A DNA stretch of 64,000 nt, taken from NCBI RefSeq assembly GCF_004345605.1, contig NZ_SLVY01000007.1:62001-126000 (forward strand). The letters are read 5' to 3'. This document shows positions 54,268 to 63,262 of the stretch, piece by piece. The translations under genes and the position numbers were made by a program. The DNA is from Rhodococcus sp. SMB37. GTDB taxonomy: Bacteria; Actinomycetota; Actinomycetes; Mycobacteriales; Mycobacteriaceae. Every line of letters starts with the position of its first letter. Positions within the stretch are counted from its first letter, which is position 1. The notes under the pieces were generated by a model. That model was not told the DNA's origin and searched no databases. It saw nothing but the letters and a program-made list of their open reading frames with translations.

Positions 54268-54642
54268 ATGGGCGGAAGTGTTCGGGTGGACAGCTGGACG
54301 TGGTCGGTGCGGTTGTTCAAGACCCGATCGGCCGCGGCGAGTGCGTGCCGGGGCGGGCATGTCCGGGTCGACGGGGTGACCGCGAAACCGTCGACACCCG
54401 TCACGATCGGCACCGAGGTGCGGGTCCGCGTGCACGGGTCGGAGAAGATCGTCGAGGTCGCGCAGCTCGTGAACAAGCGGGTGGGCGCAGCGATCGCGGC
54501 GACGGCGTACATCGATCACAGCCCTCCGCCGCCTCCGAAGGAAGTGCTGGCCTCGATCCCGCGCCGCGACCGCGGCGCGGGACGGCCGACCAAGAAGGAG
54601 CGGCGCGAGATGGATCGACTTCGCGGCTTCAACGAGGACTAG
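54268..54642 (+). CDS. S4-domain RNA-binding protein (Hsp15-like)
   Basis: A 124-residue basic protein with an S4 domain at the start (VRVDSWTWSVRLFKTRSAAA; GGHVRVDGVTAKPSTPV) and a basic tail with GRPTKKERREMDRLRGF, as in Hsp15/YrfH. It is likely to bind the 50S subunit or rRNA. The ATG directly follows the ABC-F stop (tagatg), so the two genes are coupled and probably share a ribosome-maintenance role. Its end overlaps the convergent ligase gene by 14 bp. Confidence 0.92.
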   Translation: MGGSVRVDSWTWSVRLFKTRSAAASACRGGHVRVDGVTAKPSTPVTIGTEVRVRVHGSEKIVEVAQLVNKRVGAAIAATAYIDHSPPPPPKEVLASIPRRDRGAGRPTKKERREMDRLRGFNED

Positions 54643-56167
54643 AAGCGTCCAACAGAGCGCCCTTGAGCAGTTTGCCGGTCGCAGTGCGCGGCAACTCCGT
54701 CGTGAACTGCACGCTACGCGGGCACTTGTATCGGGCAACTCTGGAACGGCAGTACTCGATCAGCTCGGAGGCGAGGGCCTCATCCGCATCGAGTCCGGGC
54801 ATCAACTGCACCACAGCCTTGACCGACTCACCCATCTCGTCGTCGGGAACACCGACGACGGCGACGTCGAAGACCTTCGGATGCACCGTGAGCGCGGCCT
54901 CGATCTCCTCGGGATAGATGTTGACGCCGCCGGAGACGATCGTGAACTTCTTTCGGCCGGTGAGAAACAAGTATCCGTCGTCGTCCAGATAGCCGAGATC
55001 GCCGGTGGTGGACCAGCCGGGCCGATCGGGGTGGCGCGACTCGGCGGTCTTGTCTGGATCATTGTAGTATTCGAATTCGCTGCCGGGTCGCTCGAAGTAG
55101 ATCTGCCCGACCTCGCCTGCGGGAAGTTCGGTACCGTCGTCGCCGCAGATGTGCACAACGGATCCCCCTGCGGCACGACCCACGCTACCCGGTTTGCGTA
55201 GCCACTGCTGCGGTGTGATGGTGGTGCTGCCAGGCGATTCGGTGGACGAGTAATACTCGTAGATCACCTCGCCCCACCAGTCGATCATTGCGCGCTTCAC
55301 CTCGACCGGACACGGCGCTGCGGCATGGAAGGCCGCTTGCATCGACGACATGTCATGCCTCGACCGGACTTCTGCGGGAAGCTTCATGAAACGAACGAAA
55401 TGCGTGGGTACCCATTGACTGTGCGTCACCCGGTACCGCTGCAGGTATCCGAGGGTCGCCTCGGCATCGAATTTCGACGCCATGACGACGGTACCGCCGA
55501 GGGCGATGGCGGCGGCAGCGTAGCGCAGGGGTGCAGCGTGGTAGATCGGTGCGGGTGAGAAGTACACCGAGTTCTCCTCGAACCCGTACGAGCGCAGGGT
55601 ACGGACAGCGTGATTGCCGGAGTCTTCCCAAATCTGCGTACCGGCCAAATATGGACGGATTCCCTTGGGACGTCCCGTAGTTCCCGAGGAGTACAGCATG
55701 TCGGTTCCGCGCGGCTGATCGTCGGGCGGTGCAGTCGGCATCGTCGCGATGGCCGTGCGATAGTCCACATGTCCGGGCACGTCGCCGCCGAACGCAACTC
55801 GGACGCGCACCTTCGGGGTCGAATCAGCGATAGCCTCGGCCAGAGCGGCGAGCGGGGCCGAGACAACGAGGATGCTCGCGTCGCAGTCGTCGACGATGTA
55901 CGCGGTCTCCGCAGGTGTCAGGTGCGTGTTGACGAACGTTACGTACAGTCCGGAACGGACTGCACCCCAGTAGACTTCCAATGCTGTGGCATCGTTGACC
56001 GTCAGCACTGCGATGTGGTCTCCAGGCATGACACCTTGCTCATGCAGCCAGTACGCGAACTGCACCGACCGATCCTCGAGATCTCGATAGGTCAGTATTC
56101 GCCCGGTGGCAGCTTCGACTACCGCCGGTCGGTGCGGGGCCTCGGCAGCGTACTTGCCTGGATACAT
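54629..56167 (-). CDS. Acyl-CoA synthetase/ligase, second copy
   Basis: A 512-residue adenylate-forming ligase: MLYSSGTTGRPKGIRP (P-loop), EYYSSTESPGSTTITP, WSTTGDLGYLDDDGYLFLTG and the catalytic Lys in LPRTATGKLLKGALL. AGAGGAG is seven bases before ATG 56167, which decides the start over an ATG at 56221. It resembles FadD-type fatty or aromatic acid CoA-ligases. It is monocistronic, next to the iron transporter operon. Relation to the first ligase at 46132 is by function type only. Confidence 0.9.
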   Translation of the reverse strand: MYPGKYAAEAPHRPAVVEAATGRILTYRDLEDRSVQFAYWLHEQGVMPGDHIAVLTVNDATALEVYWGAVRSGLYVTFVNTHLTPAETAYIVDDCDASILVVSAPLAALAEAIADSTPKVRVRVAFGGDVPGHVDYRTAIATMPTAPPDDQPRGTDMLYSSGTTGRPKGIRPYLAGTQIWEDSGNHAVRTLRSYGFEENSVYFSPAPIYHAAPLRYAAAAIALGGTVVMASKFDAEATLGYLQRYRVTHSQWVPTHFVRFMKLPAEVRSRHDMSSMQAAFHAAAPCPVEVKRAMIDWWGEVIYEYYSSTESPGSTTITPQQWLRKPGSVGRAAGGSVVHICGDDGTELPAGEVGQIYFERPGSEFEYYNDPDKTAESRHPDRPGWSTTGDLGYLDDDGYLFLTGRKKFTIVSGGVNIYPEEIEAALTVHPKVFDVAVVGVPDDEMGESVKAVVQLMPGLDADEALASELIEYCRSRVARYKCPRSVQFTTELPRTATGKLLKGALLDASSPR

Positions 56168-56393
56168 CCGATTGCTCCTCTGATTCCGCGAAAACGGGCC
56201 GAGATTCTTCAGTCGGTTCACCTCGACCGCATGTCACGACGGCATGCCGGATGCCACTTCGAGAACACCGTCAGCGTATGAGAGCCGAACGGCTCCCGAA
56301 AGGACCCGGCCATAGATATTCCCTAAGCGACGATGTGGATTTTTGACTTCCTCCCGGCCGTGAACGACCCGGGCTTGTGCCGAAGATGTGCGG

Positions 56394-57458
56394 TCACAGG
56401 GTCGTCGATGGGGAATCGAAGAACGCCAGCGGTTGCGCGACTTCCGCTCGAACGATCGACCCGATCCCGTAGGGCACCTCACCACGCACGGACGCCCGCA
56501 CACTGATCTCCGACTCGCGATGATGCACGGTCACAATCGACTCGGGTCCGGAGAACTGGACCTCACCCACCTGGAATTGTCCGTCCGGCGCGGACACCAA
56601 CCTCACCTGCTCCGGCCTGATCAGGATCTCTCCACAACCGTGGCCCTCTCCGAGCACCGCAACCTTTCCGAACACGGTCTCTGCATGTGACCCGGTGCGC
56701 GCCGCGGCAACGAACTGGGCTTCACCGACGAACGCAGCGACCTCGCGTGTGACCGGTGCGCGGTACACATGCTCGGGTTCTCCGATCTGCGCGCACCGCC
56801 CCGCCAGCAGAACCGCAACCCGGTCGGCGGATCCCATCGCCTCCGCCTGATCGTGGGTAACCAGGATCGAAGCGACCTTCTGCTCACGCAGCATCGCCCG
56901 TACCTCCGAGCGGATGCTCGTTCGCAGCCCGGCATCGAGTGCGGCGAACGGCTCGTCCATGAGCAGCACCGTCGGTCTCGGCGCAAGAGCACGTGCGAGC
57001 GCGACGCGCTGCTGCTGTCCGCCGGACAGCTCGCGCGGTCGCGCGTCGATCGTATGTGCGAGCCCCACCAACTCGAGCAATTCCTCCACCCGTGCACGCC
57101 GCGCCTTGCGGTCCCCGAACATCGACCGCAGCGACGGGCGCACCAGCCCGAAACCGACGTTCCGTCCGACACTCAGGTGCGGGAACAGGCCACCCTCCTG
57201 AGGCATCAACCCGATCCTCCGATGCTCGGGTGGAAGGTACACGCGCGGTGGTTGATCGATCAGCTGTTCCCCCAGCATGATCGAGCCGGTATCGATCCGG
57301 TGCAGCCCTGCGATCGAGCGCAGGAGGGTGGTCTTGCCGCACCCGGACGGACCGAGCACGGCGAGCATCTCACCCCGGTCGACGTGGAACGAAATATCGT
57401 CGAGGACTCGTGTGCTGCCGTAGGCCGCACCCACCCCTTCCACCGACAACGACTTCAT
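56394..57458 (-). CDS. Ferric iron ABC transporter ATPase (FbpC-like)
   Basis: A 354-residue ATPase. Walker A GPSGCGKTTLLRSIAGL, Q-loop LMPQEGGLFPHLSVG, signature LSGGQQQRVALARALA and Walker B VLLMDEPFAALD are intact. A C-terminal regulatory OB-fold (about 240-354; EILIRPEQVRLVSA) is typical of FbpC and related ATPases. ATG 57458 overlaps the permease stop (ATGA). Third gene of the operon. Confidence 0.93.
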   Translation of the reverse strand: MKSLSVEGVGAAYGSTRVLDDISFHVDRGEMLAVLGPSGCGKTTLLRSIAGLHRIDTGSIMLGEQLIDQPPRVYLPPEHRRIGLMPQEGGLFPHLSVGRNVGFGLVRPSLRSMFGDRKARRARVEELLELVGLAHTIDARPRELSGGQQQRVALARALAPRPTVLLMDEPFAALDAGLRTSIRSEVRAMLREQKVASILVTHDQAEAMGSADRVAVLLAGRCAQIGEPEHVYRAPVTREVAAFVGEAQFVAAARTGSHAETVFGKVAVLGEGHGCGEILIRPEQVRLVSAPDGQFQVGEVQFSGPESIVTVHHRESEISVRASVRGEVPYGIGSIVRAEVAQPLAFFDSPSTTL

Positions 57459-59008
57459 GTCCCTACTCCCGTTACGGTCCGCCCGCCGACCGAGTTTCCC
57501 CTGAGCACTCTGCCCAGTACAAACGTCGGGAGCGCCGACACCAGGATCAGAGCGAGCGCGTACGGTGCTGCCTCGCCGTACTTGAACACCTGGGCGGTCG
57601 ACCACAGTTCGGTCGCCAACGTGTCCACTCCTCTCGGGCGAAGCATCAGAGTCGCCGGCAGTTCCTTTGCCACAGTGAGAAACACCAGCGCCGCGCCGGC
57701 AGTGACGGCAGGCAGAGCAATGGGGATCGTCACCCGAAGGTCGGTCCGCACTCTCCCGGATCCTAGGACGCGTGAGACATCTTCGAGCACCAGCGGAGAA
57801 GCATCGATCGCCGACCGGGTGCTTCCCACGGCAAGGGGAAGGAACAACACGACGTACGCCACGATCAGCAAGGTAGTTGTCTGATAGATCGAGGGCAGGA
57901 ATCGTATCCCCAGAAAAACGACGGCAAGACCGACGGTGATTCCCGGAAGACCATGCGCGACATACGTCGAGATCTCGGCCATCCGCGCCGCGGAGGACGA
58001 CGATCGCGCCGCGAACAACGCGACCGGGAATGCCAGCACGGTCACGACGACAGCCGCCGTCGCAGACAGTTCCACCGTCTTGACCGTGGTGGCGAGTACG
58101 TCGGACCAGTCGATGGTGAATCGAACCGAACGTGCCAGCCAGCGCATCAGGCCCGCGAGCGGCACCAGCACCGACATCGTCAGAACACCGATTGCACACA
58201 TCGATGCGGGAATCCTCCACCATCCCAGCCGAACCGGTTCGGCACGACGCGGCGTCCCCGAGCCGATCCGGGCGGTCGCGCCGCGCCGCACCCACCGTTC
58301 GATCAAGGTGCACACCAGCGCAAGCACCACGAGAACCAACCCCAGGATCGCGGCGGCGGTGCGGTCGAATCCGCCCCGGTACGCGTTGTAGATCCCGAGG
58401 GTGAACGCCTCGTATCTCATCAGGGCCACAGCCCCGAAGTCGCTGAGTGTGTAGAGCGCGGCGAGCAGTGCCCCTGCAGCAGCAACCGGAGCGACACGTC
58501 GTAACTCCACGGTCAGCACCGTCCACATCTCGCTGCGCCCCAGCGTGCGCGCCACCTCGGACATCCCGGGATCGGCGGATGCCAGAGCTGCAGACACCGG
58601 GAGCATGACCAGGGGGAAGGACGACGCGGTGAGGACCAGCGCAGCTCCGGCAAATCCCGCCAGGGAAGGAAACTGGGATATCCATGTGTATCCCGCCACG
58701 TACGAGGGAATGGCAAGTGGAATCGTGAGGCAGACTCCGAAGAACCGGCGCAACGGTAGGTCGGTGCGCGTCGTCAACCACGCAAGACCCACCCCGAGCA
58801 CCACGCAGGAAACCGCCACGACGACAGTGAGCGCGATACTGCGCAACATCAGGTCGAGGGTTCGCTGCCGGAACAGCAACCCCCACGCCTTCTCTGTGCC
58901 GCCGTCGAATGCCCGGATCACCAAATAGCACAGTGGCGCCAGGGCCAGTAGAGCGACAGCCGACGCGGCCGCCCCCAGTACGGGGCGGCCACGCGGAGAT
59001 CCGATCAA
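57455..59008 (-). CDS. Ferric iron ABC permease (FbpB-like, fused double permease)
   Basis: A 517-residue protein with about twelve membrane segments in two homologous halves, each with an EAA loop (VARTLGRSEMWTVLTVELRR; DVSRVLGSGRVRTDLRVTIP). This duplicated form is typical of FbpB. TTG 59008 is two bases after the binding-protein stop, with aggtgggg upstream; a later start is possible. It overlaps the ATPase gene by 4 bp. Confidence 0.92.
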   Translation of the reverse strand: MIGSPRGRPVLGAAASAVALLALAPLCYLVIRAFDGGTEKAWGLLFRQRTLDLMLRSIALTVVVAVSCVVLGVGLAWLTTRTDLPLRRFFGVCLTIPLAIPSYVAGYTWISQFPSLAGFAGAALVLTASSFPLVMLPVSAALASADPGMSEVARTLGRSEMWTVLTVELRRVAPVAAAGALLAALYTLSDFGAVALMRYEAFTLGIYNAYRGGFDRTAAAILGLVLVVLALVCTLIERWVRRGATARIGSGTPRRAEPVRLGWWRIPASMCAIGVLTMSVLVPLAGLMRWLARSVRFTIDWSDVLATTVKTVELSATAAVVVTVLAFPVALFAARSSSSAARMAEISTYVAHGLPGITVGLAVVFLGIRFLPSIYQTTTLLIVAYVVLFLPLAVGSTRSAIDASPLVLEDVSRVLGSGRVRTDLRVTIPIALPAVTAGAALVFLTVAKELPATLMLRPRGVDTLATELWSTAQVFKYGEAAPYALALILVSALPTFVLGRVLRGNSVGGRTVTGVGT

Positions 59009-59009
59009 G

Positions 59010-60062
59010 CTAGATCATCCCCACCTCGGTGAGAAGAGCCTGGGTCTGCTCCAGTGACGACAGCCGGCCCAGATCCATGTCCGACGCCCCCAGCTCGTCC
59101 AGCGGCGGCAGGTCGTACTCGGAGACCACCCCGGCGATCACCGGATACTCGGCCGTCTCGTTCGCGAAGTATGTCTGTGCGTCCACGGACAGCAGCGCTC
59201 GCAGGAAGTCCTCGGCCGCCGCCGTGTTGTCGGAGGTCGCGACGATGCCGGCGCCTGCGACGTTCACCAGCGCGCCCGGATCGCCCGGCGCGAAGTAGTG
59301 CAACTGCACCGGTGCATCGTTGCCGTGCTCGTCGACGAATGGGTACCAGTAGTAGTGGTTGGTCAGCCCGGTCGCGACCTGCCCGTCGTTGACTGCCACC
59401 AAGAGCGGGCCGTTGCCCTCGAACGCAACCGGGTCGTTGGCGAGGAATGCTTCCAACCATTGACGGGCTGCGTCCTCACCCCGCTGTACGCGCAGCGCAG
59501 TCACGAACGCCTGGAATGATGCGTTGGTCGGCGCATAGCCGATCTGTCCGCTCCAGCGCGGGTCGAGCAGGCCGTCGATGCCGTCCGGAAGATCCTCCGC
59601 TGCAACCAGGTCCGAGTTGTAGGCCAGCACACGGGCACGGGCGGACGTGGCCACCCAGGTACCGTCGGCGCCGCGATACCGCTCAGGAACGAGGGCAAGA
59701 ATGTCGTCGGGAAGCGGCGCCAGCGTCCCGGCCGCGTCGAGCGCGCCCAAGGCACCAGCGTCCTGGCCGATGAACACATCTGCGGGAGATGCGGTGCCTT
59801 CTTCGAGAATCTTCGCTGCCTGCGCATTGGTGTTACCGGAGTAGTCGACCTCGATGGTGGCGTCGACCTCTTCGCCGATCTGCTCGATCAACGGATCGAT
59901 GAGATCCTCGTCGCGCCCCGAGTAGACGACGAGCGTCGACGCGGATGCCTGGTCGGTGTCGGTGGTGGACTCGTCGGTGTTGTCGGAGGAGCCGCACGCG
60001 ACCAACCCCACGGTCAACGCGGCGCTGCAGGACAGCACGCTCATTCTGCGAATAAGTGACAT
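59010..60062 (-). CDS. Ferric iron ABC binding lipoprotein (FbpA-like)
   Basis: A 350-residue lipoprotein; the signal ends VGLVACG with the lipidation Cys. The binding domain opens TLVVYSGRDEDLIDPLIEQI and contains NHYYWYPF, the paired tyrosines that coordinate Fe3+ in FbpA proteins. An IdeR-like box upstream supports iron repression. First gene of the binding protein-permease-ATPase operon. Confidence 0.93.
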   Translation of the reverse strand: MSLIRRMSVLSCSAALTVGLVACGSSDNTDESTTDTDQASASTLVVYSGRDEDLIDPLIEQIGEEVDATIEVDYSGNTNAQAAKILEEGTASPADVFIGQDAGALGALDAAGTLAPLPDDILALVPERYRGADGTWVATSARARVLAYNSDLVAAEDLPDGIDGLLDPRWSGQIGYAPTNASFQAFVTALRVQRGEDAARQWLEAFLANDPVAFEGNGPLLVAVNDGQVATGLTNHYYWYPFVDEHGNDAPVQLHYFAPGDPGALVNVAGAGIVATSDNTAAAEDFLRALLSVDAQTYFANETAEYPVIAGVVSEYDLPPLDELGASDMDLGRLSSLEQTQALLTEVGMI

Positions 60063-60120
60063 CTGCGCTCCAGTTGTCCGAGTGGTCCGGAAGGGGATAT
60101 TCGGAACAAATGTAACGTAC

Positions 60121-60139
60121 TTTGCATAGGCTTGCCTGA
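60121..60139 (-). promoter_or_regulatory. IdeR-like iron box before the FbpA-type gene
   Basis: tttgcataggcttgcctga matches 13 of 19 positions of TTAGGTTAGGCTAACCTAA, 59-77 bp upstream of the ATG. It is weaker than the box at 13398 but well placed for an iron-repressed importer. Confidence 0.5.
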
Positions 60140-60221
60140 ATTTTTGCTTGCCCGCCCCCTCGACGAGCGGCCCTCGATGTGACCCTCAAGTTTGGGCAGC
60201 CCGACCGATTCGATACCCCTG

Positions 60222-60254
60222 TTGACAAATCGTTGTGTTTTCACAACACTTTGT
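60222..60254 (+). promoter_or_regulatory. -35 box and 30-bp palindrome at the start of the XRE gene
   Basis: ttgaca (60222-60227) precedes and overlaps the palindrome acaaatcgttgtg-tttt-cacaacactttgt (60225-60254), 11 of 13 positions symmetric per arm. A -10 at normal spacing (60245-60250) would place transcription start at or next to ATG 60258, so the message is probably leaderless. The palindrome overlaps the promoter and fits autorepression by the XRE protein. Confidence 0.6.
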
Positions 60255-60257
60255 TCC

Positions 60258-60530
60258 ATGAGTCCGGTACGTCGTGGGGAAACGCTCCCCATCTTCAACC
60301 GCATCCGCGTCCTGCGCGCGGAGCGTGGCATGAGTCGTGCACAGCTCGCCGAGCTCATCGAGGTGAACCCACAGACCGTGGGCGCGCTCGAACGCGGCAA
60401 CCACTACCCGAGTCTCGACCTCGCGTTTCGCATCTGCGACGTGTTCTCACTCCCGGTGGAGGCCGTCTTCTCCCGCACCGAATTCACCCCCTTGTCGACC
60501 GAGCTCTACAAGCCCCGGAAGGAGGCCTGA
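60258..60530 (+). CDS. XRE-family HTH regulator
   Basis: A 90-residue Cro/CI-type regulator: FNRIRVLRAERGMSRAQLAE, then VNPQTVGALERGNHYPSLDL and AFRICDVFSLPVEAVFS. No effector domain. The size and C-terminus match small regulators found before ABC-2 type exporters. ATG 60258 has no Shine-Dalgarno in front and lies where transcription is predicted to begin. The next gene starts one base after its stop. Confidence 0.9.
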   Translation: MSPVRRGETLPIFNRIRVLRAERGMSRAQLAELIEVNPQTVGALERGNHYPSLDLAFRICDVFSLPVEAVFSRTEFTPLSTELYKPRKEA

Positions 60531-60531
60531 C

Positions 60532-61068
60532 ATGCCCCCGCAGTCCCTGCTCGATCGCTACGAGGCCCGCCGCACCCGACGGTTCCTCAAGAACGAGGAA
60601 CTGACTGCCCATTGGCTACCCGGCTGGCGCACGCAACATCGTCGCCGAATCCTCGCGGCCATCGTCACCACCCTGATCGCCACCATGTTCCTCATCGCGA
60701 TCGTGTCGTTCTTCAACATGATTGTCGCACTCGCGTGGCTCGTCGTCTGCCTGGCGTTTCTACCCACGTGGACGTGCCTGCAGATCGTGTCCGGACGCCA
60801 GTCCGACGCCCCTCGCCACGCCCTCGACGAACGCGAGATCGCCGAACGCAACAGCGCGCGATCGATCGGACTGTCCGTCGCTCAGATACTGGTATTGATC
60901 CCGTGCTTCGCGCTTGTCTTCGGAGCGACGGTCGACTCGATCGACCACCAGTCCCTCGCTTACTCGGCAGGCTTGTTCACTATCGCGTCGATACTGTTCA
61001 GCGGGTGCCTGCCCGCCATCCTGCTCGCCTGGAACCGCCCCGACGACGACCCGGAGGACCAGTCATGA
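60532..61068 (+). CDS. Four-helix membrane protein of the XRE-ABC operon
   Basis: A 178-residue protein with a basic cytoplasmic N-terminus and four membrane segments (about 42-62, 64-84, 113-133, 143-165). No family that I recognise by name. It is between the XRE regulator and the ABC-2 ATPase and overlaps the latter by ATGA, so it is likely a subunit or accessory of the exporter, or a membrane sensor passing a signal to the XRE protein. Confidence 0.75.
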   Translation: MPPQSLLDRYEARRTRRFLKNEELTAHWLPGWRTQHRRRILAAIVTTLIATMFLIAIVSFFNMIVALAWLVVCLAFLPTWTCLQIVSGRQSDAPRHALDEREIAERNSARSIGLSVAQILVLIPCFALVFGATVDSIDHQSLAYSAGLFTIASILFSGCLPAILLAWNRPDDDPEDQS

Positions 61069-61955
61069 CCCTGACCATCGACAATCTCACGAAACGTTAC
61101 GGCAGCACAGTCGCTCTCGACGGGGCGAGCTTCGACGTCCGGCCGGGCGAGTTGTTCGGTTTCGTCGGCAGCAACGGCGCCGGCAAGACCACCACGATGC
61201 GCATCATCCTCGGCGTCCTCGCTGCCGATTCCGGCGAGGTCCGGCTGGACGGCGAGACCATCGATCTCGACGTGCGCCGCACCATCGGTTACATGCCCGA
61301 AGAACGTGGTTTGTATCCCAAGATGAAAGTCGGTAAGCAACTCTCCTATCTCGCTCAGCTCCACGGTCTTTCGAAGTCGGAGGCATCGGCCGCGGTGCAG
61401 CGTTGGACCGAGCGACTGGGAATCGCCGAACGCGTCGGCGACGCTGTCGATTCCCTCTCCCTCGGAAATCAGCAACGAGTCCAGCTTGCCGCCGCGCTCG
61501 TCCACGACCCGAAAGTTCTCGTCCTCGACGAGCCTTTCTCCGGGCTCGACCCCGTCGCCGTGGATGTCATGAGTGAGGTTCTGGTCGAGAAGGCGAGCGA
61601 GGGTGTGCCCGTGATCTTCTCGAGTCACCAGCTCGATCTCGTGCAACGCCTGTGCCATCGTGTGGGCATCATCTCCAAGGGGCGGATGCGCGCTGTGGGA
61701 ACCGTCGACGAACTGCGCTCCGGCGGAGAATCCCGGCTCGTGGTGCACGCGCCCCAGGCTCCGACCGGATGGGCCAACGGGCTCCCGGGTGTCACAACCG
61801 TAGAACACTCGGGCGAGCGAACCGTCCTGTCGGTCCTGCCCGGTGTCGACGACCAGCAAATCCTGAAGACCGCACTCGAAACCGGTCCCGTTCATGAGTT
61901 CTCACTGCACCAACCGTCCCTGACCGACCTGTTCCGAGAGGTTGTTTCCGCATGA
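61065..61955 (+). CDS. ABC-2 type exporter ATPase (NatA-like)
   Basis: A 296-residue ATPase: GFVGSNGAGKTTTMRIILG (Walker A), MPEERGLYPKMKVGKQLSYL (Q-loop region), a signature diverged to LSLGNQQRVQLA, LVLDEPFSGLDPVAVD (Walker B) and FSSHQLDLVQRLC. The last 85 residues form a DUF4162-like domain seen in NatA-type subunits. It overlaps both neighbours by 4 bp. The exported substrate is not known. Confidence 0.93.
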   Translation: MTLTIDNLTKRYGSTVALDGASFDVRPGELFGFVGSNGAGKTTTMRIILGVLAADSGEVRLDGETIDLDVRRTIGYMPEERGLYPKMKVGKQLSYLAQLHGLSKSEASAAVQRWTERLGIAERVGDAVDSLSLGNQQRVQLAAALVHDPKVLVLDEPFSGLDPVAVDVMSEVLVEKASEGVPVIFSSHQLDLVQRLCHRVGIISKGRMRAVGTVDELRSGGESRLVVHAPQAPTGWANGLPGVTTVEHSGERTVLSVLPGVDDQQILKTALETGPVHEFSLHQPSLTDLFREVVSA

Positions 61956-63145
61956 GCGCCCCCTTGACCGCACCACGGGCCATCGCGCTCGTCGCCGGCC
62001 GTGAATTCCAGACCCAGGTCCAGAAGAAGAGCTTCCTGATCAGCAACGGGATCATCCTGGTCGCGATCGTCGTCGGCATCGTGGCGATGTCGATCTTCGG
62101 CGGCGGCGACGAGGACCGTCCCACCGTCGGCGTCGTCGGAGGGTCGAGCCTGAGCGTCACACTCGGCGCCCTCGGCGAGGCAACAGGAAGTCCCCTGGAC
62201 ATCTCCGAACTCCCCGACGCAGAAGCCGGCCGGGCCCAGGTCACCGAAGGTGAGCTGGATGTCGCCCTGGTTCCCGGCGACGCGGGGAGCATCACCGCAC
62301 TCACCGAATCCGACATCGACACCACGCTGAAATCTCTGATCGACGCGGCAGTCGCGCAGGAGGCGCAGTCTGCTGCACTGACCGGCCGAGGCGTCGATCC
62401 GGCCGACATCGCCGCCGCGACAGCCGAGGCCACTGTCACCGTCGAAGCCATCGACCCGCCGGACCCCGAGCAGGGCGAACGCATGATCCTGGCGATCGTT
62501 GCCGTCATCCTGCTCTATATGCAGATCCTGATGTTCGGCATGTACGTCGCGATGGGTGTCGTCGAGGAGAAGTCGTCGCGCGTGGTCGAGCTGCTGCTGT
62601 CGACGCTGCGCCCGCTGCAGTTGCTGTGGGGCAAAATCTTCGGCATCGGAGCTGTCGGCCTGCTCCAGCTCACGGCCTACGGAGCCGTCGGCGTCGGCGC
62701 CGCCTTGGCCACCGACACCCTCACCATCACCGGCACCGCGATCAGCGTGTTCGCCAGCACGCTCGGCTGGTTCGTCCTCGGATTCGCGTTCTTCGCGGTG
62801 CTCTACGCCGCGGCCGGATCGATGGTGTCGCGTCAGGAAGACGTCAACGCCACCTCCGGTCCCTTGATGTTCATCATTCTCGCGATGTTCTTCGCGGCGT
62901 TCTCGTCGATCGACAACCCCGAGGCCACGTGGAGCACGGTGCTCAGCTGGATCCCGCCGTTCTCCGCGGTCCTCATGCCACTGCGGATCGCAGCGGGTGT
63001 CGCGTCGCCGTTCCAGATCGTGGGGACGATCGTGCTGATGATCATCGTCACCGCTGCCCTCGCCGTGGTGGCCGCGAAGATCTACCAACGCTCGATCCTG
63101 CGCATCGGGCGCACGGTCACGTGGAAGGAAGCGCTCGGCCGCTAG
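61952..63145 (+). CDS. ABC-2 type exporter permease (NatB-like)
   Basis: A 397-residue membrane protein with an N-terminal helix (FLISNGIILVAIVVGIVAMS), a large extracytoplasmic loop (about 52-175) and five or six C-terminal helices. GVVEEKSSRVVELLLSTLRP is the ABC-2 landmark. It ends the four-gene operon and is followed by a strong hairpin. NatAB-type systems export sodium or antimicrobial compounds. Confidence 0.92.
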   Translation: MSAPLTAPRAIALVAGREFQTQVQKKSFLISNGIILVAIVVGIVAMSIFGGGDEDRPTVGVVGGSSLSVTLGALGEATGSPLDISELPDAEAGRAQVTEGELDVALVPGDAGSITALTESDIDTTLKSLIDAAVAQEAQSAALTGRGVDPADIAAATAEATVTVEAIDPPDPEQGERMILAIVAVILLYMQILMFGMYVAMGVVEEKSSRVVELLLSTLRPLQLLWGKIFGIGAVGLLQLTAYGAVGVGAALATDTLTITGTAISVFASTLGWFVLGFAFFAVLYAAAGSMVSRQEDVNATSGPLMFIILAMFFAAFSSIDNPEATWSTVLSWIPPFSAVLMPLRIAAGVASPFQIVGTIVLMIIVTAALAVVAAKIYQRSILRIGRTVTWKEALGR

Positions 63146-63152
63146 AGCCATC

Positions 63153-63208
63153 CGAGGGGGAGGTTGTGTGCGAGGTTCTCGTGGGAATCACACACAACCT
63201 CCCCCTCG
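63153..63208 (+). terminator. 18-bp perfect hairpin after the ABC-2 operon
   Basis: Arms cgagggggaggttgtgtg (63153-63170) and cacacaacctccccctcg (63191-63208) with a 20-nt loop begin 8 bp after the permease stop, and end the XRE operon before the AccD3-like gene. Confidence 0.85.
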
Positions 63209-63262
63209 CCTTCGTAGGAAGCCTCGTACAGTCGCACGTGAACTGACAGACAAGGAGGCGAT

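Noticed and set aside
56394-58931. A single 845-residue protein ending in the iron ATPase
   Set aside because: The first ~490 residues are an out-of-frame reading of the FbpB permease; ATG 57458 is the real start.
61892-63151. A 419-residue minus-strand open frame
   Set aside because: It mirrors the ABC-2 permease; the sequence is Asp/His/Arg-rich without any fold signal.
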